Source: an uncultured Porphyromonas sp. (lineage in GTDB: Bacteria > Bacteroidota > Bacteroidia > Bacteroidales > Porphyromonadaceae). Taken from it: 5,969 nucleotides of DNA. Of the stretch, positions 1 to 5,969 are shown piece after piece (positions within the stretch are counted from its first letter, which is position 1; the number at the start of each line of letters is the position of its first letter). The position numbers and the translations under genes are program-made. The notes under the pieces are model-generated. The model was not told the DNA's origin. It did no database searches and saw only the letters and a program-made list of their open reading frames with translations. Location: positions 1-5,969 of the forward strand of contig CAKMOP010000243.1 in NCBI GenBank assembly GCA_927910985.1, given 5' to 3'.

Positions 1-595
1 TCATCAATCACATTCGCCGTAAGAACATTGGTGTAGCTAATCAGACGGAGTTCGTCACGCGTATGATTTATTCATCGGCTGTGTGGTTCCTGAAGTATCT
101 GAAGCTGATGTATCTGGAGATCAATCGCGCAGAGAAGGAACTCGAGCTGAGTATCCGTAATGAAGACCTCCTACGCATTATGCGCTTGCAGCGATCGTTA
201 GTCTACTTTAGTACTTCTATCCGAGGTAATGAGGCTATGTTGGGTCGCTTGCGTACCACGTCACGAGCCTCAAGTGTAGATCCAGATCTCTTCGAGGATG
301 TGAGTATTGAGCTGAGGCAGGCTTACAACACCATCAATATCTATACGGACATTGTCACCAGTATGATGGATGCTTCGGCCAACATTATCTCGAACAACGT
401 GAATACAATCATGAAGCGTTATGACAAGCATCTCCATCGTGCTCACGATCCCGACGATGATCTCGAGCTTCTTCGGGATGAATGTTCTAATGTTTATTAG
501 GGGAATGGTACTGGGCCTTCTTGGGGATCTTCTGTGTATCGGTCGTGATCTCGGGTGTAGCCTTCTATCTCTTCCGCCGTATTAAGTGGTTCTAA
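1..595 (+). CDS. corA: CorA-family Mg2+/Co2+ transporter, 5'-truncated by window edge, two frameshifts as sequenced
   Basis: This is the C-terminal ~196 residues of a CorA-type channel, which lets Mg2+ (also Co2+/Ni2+) into the cell as an inner-membrane pentamer. The visible part starts at codon 3-5, inside the cytoplasmic helical domain; the rest of the N-terminal domain lies upstream of the window. A long polar helical stretch (about 60-410) leads to the stalk helix ending in NTIMKR. The first membrane segment and the signature GMN motif (475-483) lie one frame over, starting MTSISIVL at 421. The second segment, YWAFLGIFCVSVVISG then a basic tail RRIKWF and stop at 593-595, lies in the third frame. 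Removing one T at 419-420 and one T from the TTT at 493-495 joins all three pieces into one 197-codon reading frame, GMNV followed by LMLLGEW. Without correction the protein stops at 498-500 and lacks both membrane segments. The gene converges on the - strand block. Family assignment is firm; whether the breaks are real is not. Confidence 0.92.
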
Positions 596-616
596 TAGCT
601 TCCTAAGGCAATAGAT

Positions 617-664
617 AAAGCAGTGGCCCCAGTGCATCGTGTGATGCACTGGGGCCACTGCTTT
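617..664. terminator. Bidirectional hairpin terminator between convergent corA and rel
   Basis: This is a perfect 22-bp inverted repeat. The left arm is 617-638 (AAAGCAGTGGCCCC...GCATC), the loop GTGT at 639-642 and the right arm 643-664. It starts 21 bases after the corA stop and lies 27 bases beyond the rel stop. The + strand side runs into TTTT (662-665), and the - strand side ends in TTT. The arms are GC-rich in the middle with A/T ends, as expected for a rho-independent terminator used from both sides. The T tracts are short, so termination strength is uncertain, but position between two converging genes supports the call. Confidence 0.85.
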
Positions 665-691
665 TATACTTGTGTTATTAGTCTGGCAGTC

Positions 692-2973
692 TTAGCTACG
701 ACCTGCATCCAGTTCGGAGGTGCGATGCACTTCATGGATAGCCGTATTGCGCCGTAGGATTTGGCAGATGGCTTCTACCTGACGAGTGTCTAAGACTTTG
801 ACGGAGATTGTGCCTTGAAAGACTCCATCGTGCGTCTTGAGGTCGATGGCGGTAATGCTTACCTTGAAGTCTTCGAAGAATACCTGGGTGATTGCATTGA
901 GTAGCCCCCTTAGAGTCAATCCCGCGTATGACGAGCTTTGTCTCAAAGAGTGGGGTGTGATGTGCCGCCCAATGAACGGACAGTAGGCTATCCCCATGCA
1001 GCGTCTTATAGCGTGTAGCCTCAGGACAGGAGCATTTATGTACAGAGACTTGTCCTTCTTCCCCGATGATGCCAAGGACATCATCTCCTGGGATGGGGCA
1101 GCAGCAGCTAGCTATCTGGTAGTTCAGTAGGCCGTCCTGCTCTATGAGTTCGTAGGGGTGTGACTTGTCGATTGTCGGACGATGTACCAATGTACCACTG
1201 ATGGGCTGACTCTCACTCTCCTTGTTAGAGAAGAGCGAAGAGAAGACGCGAGTCATGCGGTTTCCGCCACTCTTGGGTGTCTTGCCTTTGACTACGCGGT
1301 CAAAGTCTTCCGGAAAATCAAATGTACCATCCCCGATGTGACGCAGGAAGGTATCGGGTTTGTCGTATCGATAGACGTGGGTGAGGCGGTTGAGAAGAGA
1401 GGCGTTGAGCTGTTCACCTTGGCTCTTGAGTCGCTCAGAGAGCAGGGCTTCTCCTTGTGCTATAGCCTCACGCTGTCGTCTGCGCAAGGCGGTTTCTATC
1501 TTCACCTTCGCATAGGCTGTCGCAACGAAGTTGAGCCAACCAGGCTCTGGCTGTACCGTTTTACTGGTGAGAACTCTCGACTTGGTCTCCATTGGAGAGA
1601 CGATAGGAGAGGGGGAGTACCTTGTGATTTACCTTCGCACCGATACAGGTGTCTCCTAAGTCCGTGTGGACGGCATAGGCGAAGTCCAAGACGGAGGCAT
1701 CAAGTGGTAAGGTGATGGGGCGACCCTTGGGAGTGAAGGCAGTGATGTCGTGTGAATAGAGACTGAGGTGAACGGTATTGAGGAACTCCATTCCTTTCGA
1801 GTCGGGATGGTTGAGCACTTCACGGATGGTGTCGAGCCAAATCTCCAATTCGTGATCTTCCTCTACGACATCGCCTTTGTAGCGCCAGTGAGCTGCGAGC
1901 CCCTGCTCGGCGATGTCGTTCATCCGCTGGCTACGTATCTGCACTTCGACCCACTGCGCATCTGGGCCTAATACGGTGAGGTGGAGGGCTTGATAGCCAT
2001 TGCCTTTAGGAGTGGAGAGCCAGTCGCGTAAGCGCTCGGGGCGATTGCGGTAGGTCTCGGTAATTGCGGTGTAGATGTCCCAGCAGCGGTTCTTCTCTGG
2101 GTAGCCATCCTGACTGTCAAAGATGATGCGTACAGCGAAGAGATCATACACTTCCTCGAAGGGGATGCCCTTGATTTGCATCTTGCGCCAGATGGAGAAG
2201 CAGCCCTTGACTCGTGCTTTCATCTCGTAGCGTAGCCCCATCGCATCGAACTTCTCCTTCAGCGGTGCAGCGAAGCGCTGGAAGAGATCCTCTCGCCCCG
2301 CTTCACTCTCCTTGACTTTGCGCTTGATCTCAGCATATGCATCGGGATGCTCATAGCGGAAGCTAAGGTCTTCCAGCTCTGTCTTGATGGAGAAGAGCCC
2401 AAGGCGGTCTGCTAACGGAGCGTAGAAGAAGGAGGTTTCTCCTGCGATCTTGAGCTGTTTGTCGGGCTTCATAGAGCCTAACGTCCGCATGTTGTGCAGA
2501 CGGTCTGCTATCTTGATGAGGATGACACGGGCATCATCACCGATGGTAAGCAGTAGCTTGCGGATATTTTGCGCCTGAAGACTATCGATGTTCTGCGGTA
2601 CTTGCTCGATTGAGATCTTCGTCAGCCCTTCGACGATCTGTGCGATCTTATCTCCGAAGCCCCTACGAATATCTTCGACTGTGTACTCTGTATCTTCGAC
2701 CACATCGTGTAGGAGAGCGCAGCAAATCGAGGTGGATCCCAAGCCAATCTCCTTGCATACGATACGTGCTACTGCGATGGGATGTAGGATATAGGGCTCT
2801 CCACTTCGCCGACGTACAAGCCCATGCGCGTGGCGAGCTAAGCGAAAAGCTTGGTCAATAATCTCGGTCTTCTGTCGGTGAGGAGAGGCTATGTAGTCTG
2901 CTATGAGTGCCTGATATTCTTGGTCAATGAGGGCTTCTTCCTCGGGGCTAAAGCTGAGGCTAATCTGTGACAT
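692..2973 (-). CDS. rel: Bifunctional (p)ppGpp synthetase/hydrolase (RelA/SpoT family), two frameshifts as sequenced
   Basis: This cytoplasmic enzyme makes (p)ppGpp from ATP and GDP/GTP during starvation and hydrolyses it afterwards. The start ATG is at 2973. The HD hydrolase domain is about residues 25-200 and keeps SGEPY (57-61), H64, the HDVVED metal motif (89-94) and ADRLHN (156-161). The synthetase domain (about 240-370) keeps RVKGCFSIW (254-262), YDLFAVRI (276-283), TPKGNGYQ (321-328) and EVQIR (343-347). A TGS domain follows (about 404-466). The frame then shifts near 1575: GDQVE at the end of the first piece continues as VLTSKTVQPEP one base on. The zinc-finger/conserved-cysteine region has SCCCPIPGDD. 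The C-terminal ACT domain shifts again at the C run 905-909 (GIDSKG continues as LLNAITQVFF). Removing one base at each site gives 759 residues, the normal size for full-length Rel. With all visible hydrolase and synthetase residues present, the enzyme should be bifunctional. It is last in the - strand block, 27 bp after the antiporter gene. Confidence 0.96.
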
Positions 2974-3000
2974 AGTAAAGACGTACCTGAGGTGTGGAGA

Positions 3001-3978
3001 TTAGAGCTGCATAATCAAGTAGACGGTGTAGGCAATGAAGCCAAGAGCGAGGATAGCCCCTTCGCCTCTCTTAATGATACGTTGGCCGAAGAGAACGGCG
3101 AAACTACATAGCATTAGGCCTGCAACTATCATAACGAGGAAGTCCAATGCCGTGACTCCACCGATACGAATGGGGGTGATTGTGGAGCTGACACCGAGGA
3201 TGAGGAAGATATTGAAGATGTTCGATCCCACAATATTTCCTACCGCTATCTCTGGCTGCTTCTTAAGTGCTGCTGCTACGGAAGTGGCAAGCTCCGGAAG
3301 AGAAGTCCCCGCAGCGACGATCGTCAGACCGATGAAGCTCTCGCTCATCCCGAAGGTGCGTGCTATGCTCGAGGCTGAGGAGACGAATAGATCTCCGCCA
3401 TAGACCAATGCTACAAGCCCACCCACGATGAAGAGGATGAGGAGCCAAAGAGGGTAGGTGCGTATAGGTGTGTGGTCAGCATGTGGGTCATCAGGAGCAT
3501 CTTTTGCGATGGCAAAGGTGTAGGTGAGGAAGATGAGGAAGAAGCCTAATAGGGTAAGTCCTTCCCCTCGGCTCAGGATATTCTCTGTTGTGCCAGCTGT
3601 ACCTGCAAAGATCGTGTCGTAGCTGAGGAAGAAGAGTACCAAGAAGGATAAGAGCATCAGAGGTATCTCACGACGGATCGTACTCTTCGTGATGGTGATC
3701 GGAGCCACTACGGCCGTTACGCCTCCTATGGCAAGGATGTTGAAGATATTGGAGCCAATAACGTTCCCCATCGCTATGTCTGCATTGCCCTTGAGGGCAG
3801 ACATAAGACTGACAATCAGTTCGGGAGCAGAGGTGCCAAAAGCAACAATCGTAAGACCAACGACCAAGGGAGAAAGCCCCATGCGTCGTGCCAGAGTTGA
3901 AGCTCCTTCGGTCAGGTAGTTGGCTCCGGCTATGATAAGGACAATCCCAAGGAGGAAGAGTAGAATATCTACGAGCAT
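3001..3978 (-). CDS. Calcium/sodium antiporter, CaCA family (YrbG-like)
   Basis: This intact 325-residue inner-membrane protein is a cation/Ca2+ exchanger of the CaCA superfamily and probably exports Ca2+ in exchange for Na+. It has about ten hydrophobic segments in two inverted halves. The two signature alpha repeats are clear: alpha-1 has GLTIVAFGTSAPE (41-53) and GNVIGSNIFN (71-80); alpha-2 has GLTIVAAGTSLPE (217-229) and GNIVGSNIFN (247-256). The acidic residues E53 and E229 are the expected ion ligands. A short polar loop rich in Asp and His (about 159-172) joins the halves, much shorter than in eukaryotic NCX. The start is ATG at 3978, next to the hydrophobic N-terminus, with no strong Shine-Dalgarno. 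It lies 40 bp after the small FeoB-associated gene and 27 bp before rel. It is the only long gene here without a frameshift. Ion specificity (Na+ alone, K+-dependent, or H+) cannot be decided from sequence. Confidence 0.95.
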   Translation of the reverse strand: MLVDILLFLLGIVLIIAGANYLTEGASTLARRMGLSPLVVGLTIVAFGTSAPELIVSLMSALKGNADIAMGNVIGSNIFNILAIGGVTAVVAPITITKSTIRREIPLMLLSFLVLFFLSYDTIFAGTAGTTENILSRGEGLTLLGFFLIFLTYTFAIAKDAPDDPHADHTPIRTYPLWLLILFIVGGLVALVYGGDLFVSSASSIARTFGMSESFIGLTIVAAGTSLPELATSVAAALKKQPEIAVGNIVGSNIFNIFLILGVSSTITPIRIGGVTALDFLVMIVAGLMLCSFAVLFGQRIIKRGEGAILALGFIAYTVYLIMQL

Positions 3979-4018
3979 ATATCTATAGAGATTAAGTAAG
4001 TAGAAGGGACTTGTGCTA

Positions 4019-4162
4019 TTAGTGGCAACAGCCCGAGCAACCCGAGCAACCGCCGTTTCTCTTCCCTTCTTCCTTCTTGGGACGAATCATACGATAGAGG
4101 GCCCGACCGAGGAAGAAGAGTACTACGGCGAGTAGTATAAAGACGGCTATTTCTTGGAGCAT
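4019..4162 (-). CDS. FeoB-associated Cys-rich membrane protein, 47 aa
   Basis: This short gene, easily missed, encodes 47 residues. It has one N-terminal membrane segment (about 4-22, IAVFILLAVVLFFLG), a basic stretch (RMIRPKKEEGKR, about 24-35), and a cysteine cluster GGCSGCSGCCH at the C-terminus (C39, C42, C45, C46). This layout matches the small Cys-rich membrane proteins encoded directly after feoB in many anaerobes (FeoB-associated family). By that association it probably sits in the inner membrane with the cysteines on the cytoplasmic side, possibly binding iron or helping FeoB; its biochemical role is not established, and FeoC-like function is only a guess. It starts 13 bp after the feoB stop, so translation is probably coupled. 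The CSG CSG repeat is encoded by a 9-bp tandem duplication. No classical Shine-Dalgarno is seen. Confidence 0.9.
   Translation of the reverse strand: MLQEIAVFILLAVVLFFLGRALYRMIRPKKEEGKRNGGCSGCSGCCH
4032..4049. repeat. 9-bp tandem duplication (CCCGAGCAA x2) inside the Cys-rich gene
   Basis: Two exact, adjacent copies of CCCGAGCAA occupy 4032-4040 and 4041-4049 on the + strand. On the coding strand they give the repeated Cys-Ser-Gly of the C-terminal cluster. A gain or loss of one unit would add or remove one Cys-x-x-Cys step without changing frame, a simple route to variation in cysteine number between strains. Confidence 0.8.
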
Positions 4163-4175
4163 AGAGGATATAGCT

Positions 4176-5969
4176 TTAAACTAAGAAGTGGGAGGTTTGG
4201 TAGACTATGAAGCAGAGTAGCCACGCCATGCCGCACGAATAGAGTGCAGCAAAAAGCCCCCACTTCCAGTGCCCAGCCTCACGACCTATGGCGATAAGTG
4301 TCGCGATACAGGGGAAGTAGAGCAGGACGAATAGCATAAAAGTATAGGCAATGATCGGCGTGAACGAGGGTGAACCATCAGAGCGTACCTCCTGCTTCAT
4401 TCGAGAAGATAGCTGTGATATAGCTTCATCTCCGTCCTCTCCATTGCCTGTATAGATGACGCCCATTGTGCTGACGACGACCTCCTTGGCCATAAGACCA
4501 GAGACGATACTTACCCCCATCTTCCAGTCAAAGCCTAAGGGACGGATGACGGGCTCACTCAGGTGACCGATGTGTCCGATGATGGATTGCTCCTGGTGGA
4601 AGGTAGCAAAGCTATGCTCGAGCGAGTCAATGCGAGCTTGCTTGAGCTCAGCGGGGAGTGTGGACTGCTGGAGGGCTTCTACCTGAGCATCTTTCAGATG
4701 TCGCGCCTCATTCTGACGTGGATAGTAGCTCATGAACCAGACGATGATCGAGGCGGCTAAGATGACGGTACCCATCTTCTGTAGATACTGCTTTGAGCGC
4801 ATCCACACATGGATTGCCACTGAGCGTACCGTGGGGCGGCGGTAGGGAGGAAGCTCCATAACAAAGGGAATATCTTCCCCCCTTGAAGACCGATGTCTTG
4901 AGCAATCGAGCCGAGATCACCGCCATTAGTACGCCTATAATATATAGGGAGAAGAGGATGAGTGTCGCTTGCCAAGGAATAGGGAAGAAGGCTCCTGCTA
5001 AGAGCAGATAGACCGGAAGACGTGCTGAGCAGCTCATGAAAGGAAGGACGAGCATTGTGATCAGTCGGCTCTTGCGACTCTCGATCATACGCGTACTCAT
5101 CACGGCTGGTACATTGCACCCAAATCCCATGATCAGAGGGATGAAGGACTTACCATGCAATCCCATACGGTGCATCAGCTTGTCCATGATGAAGGCTGCA
5201 CGCGCCATATACCCACTATCCTCGAGGAGCGAGATAAGAGATAGAGGATGACAATCTGTGGTAGGAAGACGATGACTCCTCCGACACCAGCGATGATTCC
5301 ATCCACGATCAGGTCGCGCAAAGGCCCTTCGCTCATCACTCCTCCAACCCATTCTCCGAGGAGCTTTACTCCAGCATCGATCAGGTCCATCGGGTATTGG
5401 CCGAGGGTGAAGGTAAAGAAGAACATCAGCCCCATCAGCAGTAGGAAGAGCGGGAAGCCCCATAGTCGACTGGTGACGATATCATCAATGTGATCCGTAA
5501 GTGTTCGCTTGCCTGTATGCTGCGGGAAGTAGGTTTCTTTCAAAGCCCCTGAGATGAATCCATAGCGTGCATCGGTGATGAGCGACTCAGCTTCTTCTTC
5601 GGTTTGCTCCTTGAGCTTACGCAGGGCGAAGTCCCGAGCAGAGAGGAGGAAGCCTCCATGCGTATAGCGAGAGAGGAGCTGCTTCTCGATGTCACTGTCA
5701 CGCTCAAGGAGCTTGACTGAGGTAGAGCGTGCAGCTATGGGGTCAGTAACATCGGTATGCTCTTGTATTTTTTGTTCCAGTTCGCTGATTAGGGGCTCAA
5801 GAAGCGAGCCATAAGGGATGCGTAGTGGGCGGAGCTGACCAGTCTCTGCGTTGAGTAGTTGCTCGTCACCTTCCCTTGAGCCCTCGTCCCAAGCTAACCA
5901 GTTCGTCAAAGAGAGCTTCCAGTCCCAAACCAGTACGGCAAATGTAGGGATCATCGGGATGCCCAAGAG
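4176..5969 (-). CDS. feoB: Ferrous iron transporter FeoB, N-terminus beyond window, four frameshifts as sequenced
   Basis: FeoB takes up Fe2+ across the inner membrane, driven or gated by its N-terminal G domain. The window begins inside that domain: LLGIPMIPT (5969-5943) precedes the G5 loop, and G1-G4 are beyond the edge. A helical linker follows (PLRIPYGSLLEPLI, then DARYGFISGALKETYF). The transporter part has eight likely membrane segments, including LWGFPLFLLLMGLMFFF and YLQKMGTVILAASIIVW. Family signatures are SLLEDSGYMARAAF, GFGCNVPAVMSTR, SCSARLPVYLLLAGAFF, ELPPYRRPTVRS, GLMAKEVVVSTMG and YFPCIATLIAIGREAGHWKW. Frame changes are needed near 5940-5942, 5886-5890, 5238 and in the C run 4877-4882. 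Two are compensating, so residues between them are wrong if read straight through. The net length change is zero, giving 597 visible residues before the stop at 4176-4178. SCSARLP has Ser where Gly is more usual. A FeoA domain, if fused or separate, would lie off-window. Confidence 0.97.

Noticed and set aside
617..664. Inverted repeat as end of a mobile element or a CRISPR-like repeat
   Set aside because: There is a single hairpin with no transposase, no target duplication and no repeated spacer pattern; its place between convergent stops fits a terminator.
1182..1715. Long + strand open frame (177 codons) antisense to rel
   Set aside because: It lies fully opposite conserved rel sequence, has low-complexity Arg-rich translation at its end and no recognisable domain; it is a shadow of the real gene.
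3035..3403. + strand open frame (122 codons) antisense to the antiporter
   Set aside because: It is opposite the intact alpha-2 half of the antiporter, and its translation resembles no known protein; membrane-protein genes often produce such antisense frames.
4877..4882. G6 tract as programmed frameshift or phase-variation switch of feoB
   Set aside because: The run is short and it is one of eight similar breaks in three genes, so a common technical cause is simpler. No slippery heptamer with downstream structure was recognised.
4757..5119. - strand open frame of 120 codons inside feoB
   Set aside because: It overlaps conserved FeoB sequence in the wrong frame and its product has no family resemblance.
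1..5969. Gene decay of the whole region (true pseudogenes)
   Set aside because: Motifs and catalytic residues are intact, frames rejoin precisely, no nonsense changes were found, and rel and feoB are usually under selection. Real decay cannot be fully excluded without reads.

Overview
The window looks like ordinary chromosomal DNA from a Bacteroidota bacterium, most likely a Porphyromonas-type member of Bacteroidales. The assignment rests on the general look of the Rel, FeoB and CorA proteins, the Cys-rich FeoB-associated peptide, moderate GC content and the lack of clear Shine-Dalgarno sequences before the starts. It is an inference; genus is not proven.

Layout. On the + strand, positions 1-595 carry the 3' part of a CorA-family divalent-cation transporter. 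A perfect 22-bp hairpin at 617-664 separates it from a convergent block on the - strand. That block runs, in transcription order (right to left): feoB (5' end beyond the window, 5969-4176), a 47-aa FeoB-associated Cys-rich membrane protein (4162-4019), a calcium/sodium antiporter of the CaCA family (3978-3001) and a bifunctional RelA/SpoT-type (p)ppGpp synthetase/hydrolase (2973-692). Gaps of 13, 40 and 27 bp and a single hairpin after rel suggest one transcription unit. No gene-free stretch exceeds about 100 bases. No tRNA, rRNA, CRISPR, insertion sequence or phage gene was seen.

How they fit together. Three of the five genes move divalent cations across the inner membrane (CorA: Mg2+/Co2+/Ni2+; FeoB: Fe2+; CaCA: Ca2+ efflux). 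The fourth is probably a small accessory of FeoB, and the last is the alarmone enzyme of the stringent response. Co-transcription of Fe2+ uptake, Ca2+ export and Rel is inferred from spacing only.

The most notable feature is that corA, rel and feoB are all broken by single-base frameshifts: two, two and four respectively, eight in about 6 kb. Conserved family sequence continues in the next frame at every break, no in-frame nonsense codons were found, and most breaks lie at or beside short homopolymers. I favour sequencing or assembly indel errors over real gene decay. The reconstructed proteins look complete and functional. I saw no previously undescribed system here.
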